Shown here: positions 44,883-57,229 of the stretch, in pieces
Layout: the number at the start of each line of letters is the position of its first letter
Position numbering within the stretch: the stretch's first letter is position 1
Assembly: GCA_039654915.1 (NCBI GenBank)
Contig: CM077597.1
Span: 37,918,001 to 37,982,000 of the forward strand
Direction of reading: 5' to 3'
DNA from: Aquilaria yunnanensis
Taxonomy: Eukaryota > Streptophyta > Magnoliopsida > Malvales > Thymelaeaceae
DNA: 64,000 nt
Translations under genes and position numbers: made by a program
The notes under the pieces: model-generated
The model's input: the letters and a program-made list of their open reading frames with translations, nothing else
Told to the model about the DNA's origin: nothing
Database searches by the model: none

Positions 44883-45276
44883 CCCCCTCACTTTTAGAGT
44901 TCCCTCACTTCTTCTACTTTCATTCCTCTTACTCTTAGACTTCCTCTTACTTTCCAACTTTTCTTGCAGCGGTGTTAGTGGTGGAGTGATTTCCAGCATG
45001 TTTCACGGCATTTTCCAAACTCTCCCCTATTTTTTGAGTAGGTAGGTTTCTTCCTAAAGTTATTCTTCTTCTTCCCTTTTCTTTGCTTTTTCCTACAGCT
45101 GTTCAAGGTTAGGGTTTTAGTCACCAATGATGTCAACCAAACAAGCCAAGGTTAGGGTTTTTCCCGAGAGTTGGATCCCTTTTGACTCCCATATGAGCTG
45201 TGCGACTTTGGAGAAGTTGGAAAAGTGGCTACTGAAGTTCTTTCTCCCTTGTTATGCAAAAATTAGGCTCCTTGGT

Positions 45277-47758
45277 TGTTACCACCTCATAAAATGGGAG
45301 AATTACAAGTGTGTCATAATGGCTAAAAAACCATTATATTGTGTAATTCTCACCATAGTGTTTAAAGTGTGGGGGGTAAAAGGCATGATCAACACCTCCT
45401 TAAAAGTGTTCCAAGTTGGTAACTTGGTCCCCAAGAAAAGCCTTAAGGATTGCTTGTTTGTCAAGCAACCTATGGACTTTTTTGTAAGGTTTTGGAAATT
45501 CGGGTACTCAATTGCAAAACTTTCACAAAAGAGATTTGGAGAGTTATGGGAAGGATATGAATGGTATGAAAGTGCTATTGGAGGACCAAATTGCTTAAGG
45601 AAGACAACTAAGGACAAAGAAAACACAAAAAGGCATAAAGGACCTAAGTGTTCTAATGTAGGCCTTAAGATGTGTATGTCTATGACTTAAGTCAAATGGA
45701 AGTTTTGTGGGGTTAGCCCACATAAGGAGGGCTGCTAAAGGAAGATAAGGATGATCAAATGTGGGCCAAGAGATTAAGACTAAGAAACGATAGTCTTGTA
45801 GCAAGGAAAATGACATAAGACAAGGTTAAGACTACTTAAGTATGTTTAGTGTACTTTTGACTATTTAAGTAGTCAAGACCACCTTTGCTCTCTAAATTTC
45901 GGCCTCCACCAGCATAAATAAAGCCAGCCCTCTCCTCCACACTTCCTCCATAGCCACCATACCTTCAAACTCAAAACTACTTGCAATTGAAGTCAAGGAA
46001 GCACAATTGGAAGCTAGTTGGTGCTATCGCTTTAGTGCACCTAGGATCAAGCTCCAATTTCAGCATACCCATCAAGGTAAGGGTTCTCTTGCTCTCATTG
46101 GTTGTTTTCTGCAATTTTCAAACATCCATGGAGCTAGGGCTAAGCTTGGAAGAGAGCCATGTGCTTGATGAACCAAGCTTAGTGAGGGGAGTGCACTTAT
46201 TGAAGGTTTTGTGACCTAGTGTGAAGTGCACAGTGATGGCAGCGAATTTCTGGGTTTCTAGGGCCCAAAGGTTAGTACTAACTAGTGTTAAAATCCTCCT
46301 AAGACCAAGCATTAGCTTGAGGAGGGCTGCCATAGTGATTTGGTTATGTTTATTATGTGTTTTATGGACTAACGTATGGTATATGTTGCTGCCACATTTC
46401 ATGTGTTTGTTGTTTGTGTTTGGCTGCTGCATTTGGTTGTTATATCTTGTATATAAGCATTGTGGTTTTTGTGTTTTAGTGTCTTTGGATGCAGGTTTTA
46501 ATGATGGTCACATTGCCTAGTGAATCCAAGTGTTAGCCTTACTAAGTTTCTCAATGAAACTTACTCCCCTCAATTCTGTCATTTCAGGTCCAGCTGAAAG
46601 ATCACCTTCAAACTAACCTTTGTGGTTTGGGTTTTGATCTGAAATTTTGGGTACATGAACTTCCATATGTCTAGTTGTGATCTGGAAATTTTGGTTATTT
46701 TAGGAGCACATTTGGTATTTTTAATGGTGGTACTTACTGTGTTGTGCAGCAGCTGTCCAGCATCCTGTTTTTGGAGTCCATTGTTTCTCAGGACCTCCTG
46801 TAACCTAGGGTGCGTATTTAGCTGAGTTAAGACTATATTGTAGTGCATGTAGGCATGTACATGTAGTGTATGTAAAATGAGACAAGTATGTGAACATTGA
46901 GTAATGTTTTGGCTATGTAAGTGATGTGCTGCAAAGCTGCCTAAGTGTGAATGATGGGCTGCTTACTTGTAAATTCTATTTTGGCCACATAAAGTTGTTA
47001 AAAGAAAGGGAATGTAATTTCTATGTGTAATGGACATATATGGGATAGCCTTGGAGGGATTTACCCTTGTGAATGAAGTGTTTACATGGTTTGGAAAAAT
47101 TGTATGGGCAAAATGGTCCAAAAGTTGCCAGAATTTTGACTCTGGACCTAAACTCGAATATCTTCCTGTGTAGAGTGAATCTTGGTATGAAATTTTGACC
47201 ACACCTAGAGGACATCTAGAGGGTTAACGGGGATTTTGAATTTATGGATTTAGAGCCCTGTAGCCAAAGATATGACGCTGCAAATTTGGCTGAGTTACTG
47301 TTCATTTGGTCAGAATTTTGTAACCAACTTAAAAAATCCATAACTTGGTCCATAGGTGGGCTATTGATGTAAAAAAAATTCCTTGGTTTTCTCTATGTCT
47401 CTACTTGATAATGGAGCAAAGAAAACAGGGGGCTATGTGGCTAGAATGATACAGTTTATTAGTGGAAGTTACAGGTGCAGTAGCTGACCACTAGAAGTTA
47501 ACAAGATTGCCTAACGTGTGGATGCCAAAACTAAGACTTGTGCTAGTGTTTTCCTTCTTTGCTGCCATGGTGTGCATGCAATGTGAATATGTGTGTGATG
47601 GTTGGACCAATATGCAAGTATTTACATAGTGCCCAAGAGGGCCACTTGGGTATGCACACTAAGGGTAGTGTTCTGATGGCCTACAGAACATTACCAATCC
47701 TGGGAGTCTAAATGCACAGTTTTGGCACCATAACTGGACTACCCCGGAGTGGGTAACA
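45277..47758 (+). repeat. 5' LTR of element E (2482 bp)
   Basis: It begins TGTTACCACCTCATAAAATG and ends GGAGTGGGTAACA. A TATA-like cataaataaag lies near 45912. Downstream are intron-like signals (tcaaggtaaggg near 46076, ggatgcagg near 46490). Apparent open frames such as 45127-45690 run from element D into the LTR and are chance. Confidence 0.95.
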
Positions 47759-47763
47759 GAGGT

Positions 47764-47775
47764 TGGTATCAGAGC
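47764..47775 (+). other. Primer binding site of element E (initiator tRNA-Met type)
   Basis: TGGTATCAGAGC lies 5 bp after the LTR end. It is the classic complement of the plant initiator methionine tRNA 3' end. Confidence 0.93.
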
Positions 47776-47924
47776 ATGGTTTATACATGTACATAGCATA
47801 TAGTTGCATTGCATGCATCTACATATATGAACTCATTTTGGTCAGCTGCTAGTGTCAAGTACCATTGAAATACCTATGATCTGTATATGTGCTCTATGAT
47901 GGATCATCAATGCAGGAAGTAAAC

Positions 47925-49166
47925 ATGGTTGCCACAAGGAGAGGGGAACCACCCCGAAGGCCTCCTACTGATTCTGGGCAACAAGGAAATGGACCGAATA
48001 GAGGGAATCAGGGGCAACAGGGGGTAGCAAACCCTGAAGTGCCTCGGGTTTGGTTAGAGCTTTAGAGGAACTTAGCTCTAATCAATGAAAAATTAATGAG
48101 GCTGATTCAAGGACAACAGCAGGGAGACCAAGTAGCTCCAGTAATACTAGTTCAGGATGCACAGCAACGACCAGAACAGGATACTAGGAACACATCTGAA
48201 TATGTTCCTTCTGGAAGCTTAGAAGACACAAATGATGAGACCATTAAGGTGGAAGATGAGGATAGGAGAAATCCAAGAGGCAGAAGAGTAAGATCTGAGA
48301 TTGGTCAGGTGTCTAGGACCAATCCTTCAGTCTATGACCATTCCTGCACTAGGAATGAGATTGAGGAAGGCCATGAGAGAAGATCCAGGAGAAGGCAGAG
48401 AGATCATAGAGAGCATCACCATACAGCGGACTCTCATACATCTAGGAGACATAGATCAGAGGATCTAGAGGGCCTAGATGAGGTTAGATTATTAGAGAGG
48501 TTCCAAGGCCTAAGACCTCCATAGTTTGATGGAAGAGCTGGGCCAGAGAGAGCTGAGGAGTGGTTAATCTTCATAGAAAAGATGTTTGAGAGGATGCCAC
48601 TCAGCTCCACCAAGAAGGTGTCACTGGCTACTTACAACTTGGTAGGCAGTGCAAAGATGTGGTGGAGAAACACTAGAGACAGATACGCTTTCCAGAAGGG
48701 CAGAAAGCCAGGAAGAGATATTGAGATGAGCTGGCCAGAGTTCACACAGCTGTTCCAGGAACAGTACATCAGTGATGCCATCAAGGATATGAAGCAAGCT
48801 GAATTTGATGCTCTAAGGCAGGACAACCTCAGTGTCCTAGAGTATGAGCACAAATTTAATCAGTTGGTGAGGTATGCTCCTCAATATCATGGACTGGAGG
48901 AATTGAAGGCCAAAAGATTTGTCAGAGGCCTAAAGTCAAACATTAGAAAGGCTGTTAGACCTTTTGGAGCAGTTACATACTATGAAGCAGTGCAGAAAGC
49001 TCTATTAGTAGAGCAAGAGGAGTATGAGACTAAGTACTTTCCCAGTGGAGCGGGGGAAAGTAGTCAGGCAGGAGGCAAGCAGAAGAAGCCACCACATGGC
49101 AAAGGAATTGCCAAGAGTTCCCATTTTGGTGGTGAGGGCAAGGTTAATGGAAGTTCCCTGGCCTAA
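47925..49166 (+). pseudogene. Gag of element E
   Basis: The frame starts ATG at 47925 (MVATRRGEPPRRPP). A charged stretch rich in Arg/Glu/His follows, then the capsid core: ERAEEWLIFIEKMFERMPLS, KVSLATYNLVGSAKMWWRN, EQYISDAIKDMKQAEFDALR, VLEYEHKFNQLVRYAPQY and RFVRGLKSNIRKAVRPFGA. TAG at 48063 and 48522 stand where Gln would fit. It ends at 49166 in TAA; a one-base shift puts the zinc knuckle in the pol frame. Gag makes the particle. Confidence 0.9.
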
Positions 49167-49168
49167 GG

Positions 49169-52100
49169 TGCCCTAAGTGTAGGAGGTTTCATGGAAAGAA
49201 ACCTTGCTACTTTGATACCCAAGCGTTTCTAAGATGTGGATCGATGGATCATTGGATCAAAGACTGCCCATAGGCTCCAAGGAGGCCAGAAGACCAAGGT
49301 CCAGTATGACCTATTCGGCCAGGACCTAGAGGAGGAGCACCAAGGGAGGGACAGCAGAGGCCAGTTCCTCCAGTGCCTCGGCCTCCAATGCAGAGAGCTG
49401 GCAGAGTCTTCCAAGTGGAGAGGCAAGAGACGTCAGAGCAGGGAGGAGTACTAAGAGGTAACATTTACCTTAATGGTATGCCTGTTAGTGTTCTATTTGA
49501 TACTGGTGCATCTGTGTCTATAGTGGCTAGGAAATTTGTTGATGCCATGAAATTGCCTACTGAAATCATGCCTAGGATATCCTTAGTGAAAACAGCAGGT
49601 AGTCAATGTCTTTTCACTAATGACCTACCTAAGGATTGTGAGCTAGTAGTAGGAAATACTAAGGTTATGACTAATCTGCTAGTGTTGGACATTCCTAAGT
49701 ATGATTTAGTGCTGGGTATGAATTGGCTTGCTATGCATAACATAAGAATTGATTGTGCTAAGAGGGAAATCACATTGCCTGATGGTGAAGTGCATGCATT
49801 AGTGAATTCTAAGGAATTAGTGTATGAAATGCATGGCATGGAGCTAGAGGTATTAGATGAGATACCTGTGATTTCTGAGCATGATTACTGTTATGCATTG
49901 AATGAATTGCACTATGATAAGGAAGTGGACAGAATACCTATAGTGAGAGACTTTCCACAAGTCTTTCCTAAAGACCTGCCAGGTATTCCTCCACAAAGGG
50001 AGATTGAATTTGAAATCAAGCTGCAACCAGAAGCTAGTCCAATATCCATACCTCCTTACAGAATGCCAATCACAGAGATGAATGAGCTCAAGAAACAACT
50101 TGATGAACTTCTTGAAAAAGGGTTCATAAGGCCAAGTGTTTCACCATGGGGAGCTCCTGTTCTCTTTGTGAACAAGAAGGATGGATCTTTGAGACTATGC
50201 ATTGACTACAGGAAGCTTAATGCAGTGACTATCAAGAACAAGTATCCACTCCCTAGGATTGAGGATCTGTTTGATCAACTCAAGGGAGCTAAGATCTTCT
50301 CCAGGATAGATTTGAGATCTGGATACTTCCAGTTGAGAGTAAAGGAAGAAGATATTCCTAAGACTGCATTCAGGACCAGATATGGGCATTATGAGTACAC
50401 AGTCATGCCATTTGGTTTGACTAATGCCCCAGCTGCTTTTATGGACTTGATGAACAGGGTGTTCAGACCACATCTGGACAAATTTGTGGTTGTGTTCATT
50501 GATGACATCCTAGTGTATTCCAAGGATGAAAATGAACATGAACATCATCTAAAGATTGTCTTAAAGACTCTATTGCAGCATCAGCTTTATGCCAAGTTAT
50601 CCAAGTGTGAATTCTGGATAAGGGAAGTGTCTTTCCTAGGACACATCATAGATGCACAAGGCCTTAAGGCAGACCCTGAAAAGGTCAAGGCAGTGCAAGA
50701 GTGGGAAAGACCAAAGACTGTGAAGGAAATCAGAAGTTTCCTAGGATTAGCTAGATACTACAGGAGATTTGTATCAGGCTTTTCCATGATTGCCTCAGTT
50801 CTTACTCATCTAACCAAGAAGGGTTAAAGATTTGAGTGGACTGAGAAGTGTGAAAATAGTTTCCAGGAGCTCAAGCAAAGGTTGATTAAAGCTCCAGTGT
50901 TGATTCTTCATGATCCAAGTAAGCCCTACATCATATATACAGATGCATTTAGATCTAGGTTAGGTTGTGTGCTTATGCAAGACAGAAATGTCATTGCTTA
51001 TGGGTCAAGGTAGTTAAGACCCCATGAGCAAAATTATCCTACCCATGACCTAGAACTGGGAGCAGTGATTTTTGCTCTGAAGCAATGGAGGCATTACTTG
51101 ATGGGTAGTTCCTTTGTGATCTACATTGACCATAAGAGCCTAAAGTACTTGTTCACTTAGAAAGAGTTGAACATGAGGCAAAGGAGATGGTTAGAGTACA
51201 TCAAGGACTATGACTGCAGTATACAGTACACAGAGGGCAAAGGCAATCTAGTAGCAGATGCCTTGAGCAGGAAGTACACAGGACTTTTGAAGCGAGGATC
51301 CTTAGCTAATCGTGATGACCAAAATAGTCTGCTATGCCTATGGCATAAGTGGGAGGAAGCCCAAATTTACACATTGACAATTCAGTCTAGATGGATTGAA
51401 GAAGCCAAAAAGGCACAGGACACAGATCCTGATTTGAAAAAGATCTCAGGAGAGGAAAAAGGTTCCTTGTATCAATCCTTTGCCTACAAGTAAGGATTAC
51501 TGTACTTGAAGGACCGAATATATGTGCCTAAAGAAGCAAAGCTCAGGGATGAAATACTTGAAGAAGCTCACACAAGCAAGTTGAACATCCATCCAGGAAG
51601 TGAGAAAATGTATAAAGATTTGAAGACTCACTTCTGGTGGCCGCATATGAAGAGAGACATAGCTATTTATGTCTCCAAATGTGCCACATTCCAGAGGGTA
51701 AAGGTAGAGCACCAGAAGCCAACTGGTACCCTACAGACTCTACCTATAGTAGTGAGGAAGTGGGGCAACATAACCATGGACTTTTTGACTGGGTTGCCTA
51801 TGACCAGACTAAGGCATTATACAATCTGGGTCATTGTGGATAGGCTAACCAAATGTTCCCACTTCTTACCTATGAAACTCACAGACTCCCTGGAGAAGTT
51901 AGCCCAGATGTATGTCCAGGAGATAGTGAGACTACATGGAGTGCCAGACTCCATTGTATCTGATAGAGATCCAAGATTTACAGCTCGATTTTGGAGTGCT
52001 TTTCATAAAGCACTAAGAACCAAAATCCACCTAAGTACTGCTTATCATCCTCAGACAGATGGGCAATCTGAAAGGGTGATACAGATACTGGAAGACATGC

Positions 52101-52849
52101 TCAGGAGCTGTGTGTTGGATTTCAAAGGTGAATGGGACCAACAATTGCCATCGGTGGAATTCTCATATAATAATAGTTACCAAAGCACCATTGGCATGGT
52201 ACCGTATGAAGCATTATATGGAAGAAGGTGCATGACACCCCACTGTTGGGTGGAAGCCTCAGACAGGCTAGAGTTGGGTCCCGAAATTATTGAAGAGACT
52301 ACTGCTAAAATCAAGAAGATTCAAGAGAGATTAAAAGTAGCAAATGAAAGGACCACAGCCTATGTCAACAAAAGGAGGAGAGACTTGGAATTTGAGGTTG
52401 GTGACAATGTTTGGCTGAAAGTTGCACCAACCAAAGGCACTGTCAGATTTGGCAAAAGAACCAAGTTAGCTCCAAGATACATCGGTCCTTATGAGATCTT
52501 GGATAGAGTTGGCAAGGTAGCATATAGGTTAGCTCTACCACCAAGCATGTCAAGTGTTCATAATTTTTTTCGCATCAGTATGCTTAAGAAGTGTCTACTG
52601 GACACAAAGCATACTATTGTAGTGGAAGACATACAGTTGGAACATAACTTGACATATGAAGAGAAACCTATAGCTATCTTAGCCAAGGATACCAGAAGGT
52701 TAAGAAACAAACATATTCCCATGGTTAAAGTTCAGTGGTCACACCACTCTGAAAGAGAAGCAACCTGGGAAACTGAAAAAGACCTTATGGAAAGGTATCC
52801 TGAAGAATACCTGAAGCTAAGGGCTATTTTGGAGGACCAAAATTTTTAA
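49169..52849 (+). pseudogene. Pol of element E: zinc knuckle, PR, RT, RNase H, IN, chromodomain
   Basis: All parts are in one frame. The zinc knuckle (49169-49250) is CPKCRRFHGKKPC, then FLRCGSMDHWIKDC, where Phe replaces the first Cys of the second finger. Protease: [37 protein letters not shown] and [14 protein letters not shown]. RNase [39 protein letters not shown] and VADALSRK. Integrase: HPGSEKMYKDLKTHFWWP with SKCATFQRV (last Cys lost), NITMDFLTGLP, IVSDRDPRFT and QSERVIQILEDML. Chromodomain (about 52650-52830): PMVKVQWSHHSEREATWETE. Stops at 49252, 49297, 50825, 51011, 51158 and 51491 (first two approximate). Confidence 0.95.
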
Positions 52850-52861
52850 GGGGGGGAGGAT
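52848..52861 (+). other. Polypurine tract of element E
   Basis: aagggggggaggat directly precedes the 3' LTR start TGTTACC and overlaps the pol stop codon. Confidence 0.9.
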
Positions 52862-55137
52862 TGTTACCACCTCATAAAATGGGAGAATTACAAGTGTGTC
52901 ATAATGGCTAAAAAACCATTATATTGTGTAATTCTCACCATAGTGTTTAAAGTGTGGGGGGTAAAAGGCATGATCAACACCTCCTTAAAAGTGTTCCAAG
53001 TTGGTAACTTGGTCCCCAAGAAAAGCCTTAAGGATTGCTTGTTTGTCAAGCAACCTATGGACTTTTTTGTAAGGTTTTGGAAATTCGGGTACTCAATTGC
53101 AAAACTTTCACAAAAGAGATTTGGAGAGTTATGGGAAGGATATGAATGGTATGAAAGTGCTATTGGAGGACCAAATTTTTTATGGAAGACAACTAAGGAC
53201 AAAGAAAACACAAAAAGGCATAAAGGACCTAAGTGTTCTAATGTAGGCCTTAAGATGTGTATGTCTATGACTTAAGTCAAATGGAAGTTTTGTGGGGTTA
53301 GCCCACATAAGGAGGGCTGCTAAAGGAAGATAAGGATGATCAAATGTGGGCCAAGAGATTAAGACTAAGAAACCATAGTCTTGTAGCAAGGAAAATGACA
53401 TAAGACAAGGTTAAGACTACTTAAGTATGTTTAGTGTACTTTTGACTATTTAAGTAGTCAAGACCACCTTTGCTCTCTAAATTTTGGCCTCCACCAGCAT
53501 AAATAAAGCCAGCCCTCTCCTCCACACTTCCTCCATAGCCACCATACCTTCAAACTCAAAACTACTTGCAATTGAAGTCAAGGAAGCACAATTGGAAGCT
53601 AGTTGGTGCTATTGCTTTAGTGCACCTAGGATCAAGCTCCAATTTCAGCATACCCATCAAGGTAAGCGTTCTCTTGCTCTCATGGGTTGTTTTCTGCAAT
53701 TTTCAAACATCCATTGAGCTAGGGCTAAGCTTGGAAGAGAGCCATGTGCTTGATGAACCAAGCTTAGTGAGGGGAGTGCACTTATTGAAGGTTTTATGAC
53801 CTAGTGTGAAGTGCACAGTGATGGCAGCGAATTTCTGGGTTTCTAGGGCCCAAAGGTTAGTACTAACTAGTGTTAAAATCCTCCTAAGACCAAGCATTAG
53901 CTTGAGGAGGGCTGCCATAGTGATTTGGTTATGTTTATTATGTGTTTTATGGACTAACGTATGGTATATGTTGCTGCCACATTTCATGTGTTTGTTGTTT
54001 GTGTTTGGGTTTTGATCTGAAATTTCGGGTACATGAACTTCCATATGTCTAGTTGTGATCTGGAAATTTTTGTGATTTTAGGAGCACATTTGGTATTTTT
54101 AATGGTGGTACTTACTGTGTTGTGCAGCAGCTGTCCAGCATCCTGTTTTTGGAGTCCATTGTGTCTTAGGACCTCCTGTAACCTAGGGTGCGTATTTAGC
54201 TGAGTTAAGACTATATTGTAGTGCATGTAGGCATGTACATGTAGTGTATGTAAAATGAGACAAGTATGTGAACATTGAGTAATGTTTTGGCTATGTAAGT
54301 GATGTGCTGCAAAGCTGCCTAAGTGTGAATGATGGGCTGCTTACTTGTAAATTCTGTTTTGGCCACATAAAGTTGTTAAAAGAAAGGGAATGTAATTCCT
54401 ATGTGTAATGGACATATATGGGATAGCCTTGGATGGATTTCCCCTTGTGAATGAAGTGTTTACGTGGTTTGGAAAAATTGTTTGGGCAAAATGGCCCAAA
54501 AATTGCCAGAATTTTGACTCTGGACCTAAACTTGAATAGCTCCCTGTGTAGAATGAATCTTATTATGTAATTTTGACCATACCTATAGGACATATGGAGG
54601 GTTAACGGGGATTTTGAATTTATGGATTTAGGGCCCTGTAGCCAAAGATATGACGTTGCAAAGTTGGCTGAGTTACTGGTCATTTGGTCAGAATTTTGTA
54701 ACCAACTTAAAAAATCCATAACTTGGTCCATAGGTGGGCTATTGATGTAAAAAAAAATTCCTTGGTTTTTTCTAAGTCTCTTATTGATAATGGAGCAAAT
54801 AAAACAGGGGGCTATGTGGCTAGAATGATACAGTTTATTAGTCGAAGTTACAGATGCAGTGGCTGGCCACTAGAACTTGACAACATTGCCTAATGTGTGG
54901 ATGCCAAAACTAAGACTTGTGCTAGTGTTTTCCTTCTTTGCTGCCATGGTGTGCATGCAATGTGAATATGTGTGTGATGGTTGGACCAATATGCAAGTAT
55001 TTACATAGTGCCCAAGAGGGCCACTTGGGTATGCACACTAAGGGTAGTGTTCTGATGGCCTACAGAACATTACCAATCCTGGGAGTCTAAATGCACAGTT
55101 TTGGCACCATAACTGGACTACCCCAGAGTGGGTAACA
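52862..55137 (+). repeat. 3' LTR of element E (2276 bp)
   Basis: It matches the 5' LTR except for a 207-bp deletion (5' LTR positions 46424-46630 absent, at 54008) with GTTTGG at both breakpoints. Divergence is uneven: about 10 differences in the first 1150 bp, but several dozen in the part matching 46980-47530. Confidence 0.94.
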
Positions 55138-56993
55138 CTGGTTGTAATGAAACAAGCTACCTTCCTTGGCGAAAGGAGGTTACTGTCTTTAGAGCACAAT
55201 TGAAGGCAGGTCTCCGTTATCCTCCCCCGAAGGTGGTTTCTCACTTCTACTATTTCCATAGCATAGCCATCAATCAGATGCCCCCGAACTCATACACCTA
55301 CTTTAATGCCTTCCTTTTCATGTGTGGGGTTTTCAAAATTGTTCCACACTTTATCTTCTTTCTCCAATACTCCAAACACCATCTTACCCTAGCTACCAAT
55401 GTAGTGGATTCAAGGAAGCTATTAACACTGGAACTGGAGTCTTAATTTGACGAGTTCAATAGCCGTATTTGGGCCGTTGCGGACTAGGATGCCCAGGCAC
55501 CTTTGTGCCTTGTCTACCCCTTCCCCATTAGATGGATCTTGATGATCGAGGAGGTTCTTCAGGAGCTTGAAGTTATCACCGAACACGTTATCAAGAAAGA
55601 TATGCCGAAGCCCTTGGTGGACGGAAAGAAGTCATGGCTCATTTTGTTCCTTCGGGGTGAACTCTCTTACTTCGGCCTCTTAGAAAATAAGCCGTTCATT
55701 TAACCATAGCATTATAATGTTTTATACTTACACTGATATTTTCTCCTTTACAGAGATGGGTGACAAATCTGGAGCCTTCTACAAAAGCTTGTTCCTCAGC
55801 CAAGCCGAGAAAGAGGAGTAAAAGAGGAAGGCTCCAAAGAGAAAGAAGAGGCCAGCTGGTCTATCTTCGGTGCCAAGGTTGAAGGCGTCCATCTTCTCGA
55901 ACCCTTTAAGCCTTAATGCTACTGTCGAGACTTTGGAGACTTTTTTGGGGGAGATTTCGGCCAAGGAGCCCAAGAGAGGAGAAGAAGGAAGGGCAAAGAG
56001 GTTCTTGTCGAAGTACTTGACGTCACTAATTCTGACGAAGGAGATGCCGAACTTGCACCAAGTTTGTGTCTTAGCCATTCCTATATGAACTTTGGATTTT
56101 TTGGTATTTTAGACCTTCTAGATGAATGGCTAGGAGATAATGTAATAAAGGAACTTTGAGATGATTTTACAGAGGAAAGGGCCCAAGCATTGTGGATGAT
56201 GGATCATCATCTAAAGAGGGCAGTTCGGGGCTCAAAGATCCCGAAGGATAAGGTCCCGAGGGAAGCCTTCTAGACGTTCCCTGAGGACATGGAATTATTC
56301 TTTGACGATTGCCAAAAGATGGTTCCTTAGATGGTAAGGGGCATCATGACCAACGCCACCTTTCAAACTGTGTCTGAGGAATGCCTGAATAAGGAGATCT
56401 TTTTAGCTCGAATGATTGAGCATGCTACTCAGGTAATCTTTAGTACTTGGAGGTTGTTTGACGAGTGCTCCCTAAAAATATCTGACCTTGGGGCAAGGGT
56501 GGTTGAGCTGACTTCGAAGGGGGAGGCCTTTCGGGTGGAAAAAGAAGATGCAGTAGTAGACCTCACTAAGTAACCAGGGAGTAATGCAGAATTTCTCACC
56601 GAGATTGAGCGACTGAAGAAGGAGGAGAAGAAGAAGAACAAGAAATTGGAGAACGAGGTTGAGGTGTTGAAGAAGGAGCTTGAGGACCTAAGGGCTGAAA
56701 AGGCAAAGTTAGATGAGGCAACCAAGTCCTCATTTCAAGATGGCTTCTGCCTTGCCCACTATCAAGTCCTTTCCCAGTACCTAGACCTCGATATATCCTT
56801 TTTAAGAGCCCTTGACATCACCAAAAGACCATATTCGCCCTGGTCAAAGATTGAGCACCTCAACATCCCTGCCCCTTGACCTTCGGCTAGTGATGACGAA
56901 GATGATGTCGGCACTGAAGACGAGGATTTCGGGGAGGCAAATGAAGAAGGTGCTAAAGCTAAGGAGCTTGATGATGAGCCCGATGATGAATAA

Positions 56994-57229
56994 GACGTAG
57001 CCTCTTCTTCCTTTTCTTCTTTTCTTTTTTGTATTACCCCTCATAATGGAACTTTATTTCCACAATTTTGGCTAAGTCCATGATTGGTATGACCTCTCGT
57101 ATTGCTTTAACCACAACATTTAACCATCTTCGGCTACTTTACCATATTCGGCAACATAGGGCTCAACACCTTCAATTGCGTACTACCTTAAGAAAAAATA
57201 TTTTACCAAGGATTCACAACCTTAGTTTG
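56994..57229. other. Spacer after the antisense gene of D
   Basis: Noncoding, with T-rich runs after the last stop, comparable to the spacers in B and C. It is bounded on the right by the copia LTR. With 58642-58869 it forms the gap between the converging genes of D. Confidence 0.5.

Larger units (their letters stand above)
45277..55137 (+). mobile_element. Complete chromodomain Ty3/gypsy element E (Tekay/Del-like)
   Basis: Two long LTRs (2482 and 2276 bp) flank a tRNA-Met-type primer site, one gag-pol frame and a polypurine tract. Target repeats are TTGGT (45272-45276) and CTGGT (55138-55142). RT, RNase H, integrase and a C-terminal chromodomain in that order mark a chromovirus. Long LTRs and the chromodomain type suggest Tekay/Del. 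It sits in the antisense gene of element D. Confidence 0.95.
45127..56993 (+). pseudogene. Antisense accessory gene of element D, split by element E
   Basis: Exon 1 begins at 45127 (ESWIPFDSHMSCATLEKLEK), is cut by element E at 45276, and resumes at 55143 (FRAQLKAGLRYPPPKVV, NAFLFMCGVFKIVPHF). The first intron's donor GT reads AT at 55687; its acceptor is at 55752-55753. Exon 2 starts MGDKSGAFYKSLFLSQ. Intron 2 is 56062-56172, and exon 3 is 56173-56432, again 260 nt. The third acceptor and the start of exon 4 are deleted. The coiled coil and SFQDGFCLAHYQVL remain. After a TGA at 56878 an acidic tail (SDDEDDVGTEDEDFGE) continues to 56993. Multiple stops make it a pseudogene. Confidence 0.75.

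Noticed and set aside
45127..45690. A 187-codon open frame that looks like one gene
   Set aside because: Its first 50 codons are exon 1 of the accessory gene of element D; from 45277 on it runs into the LTR of element E. The same LTR frame appears at 52904-53275 in the 3' LTR. It is a chance fusion.
49166..49169. Programmed frameshift between gag and pol in element E
   Set aside because: Chromodomain elements of this type usually have one gag-pol frame. With so many other lesions, a simple one-base indel is more likely; an intact copy would be needed to decide.
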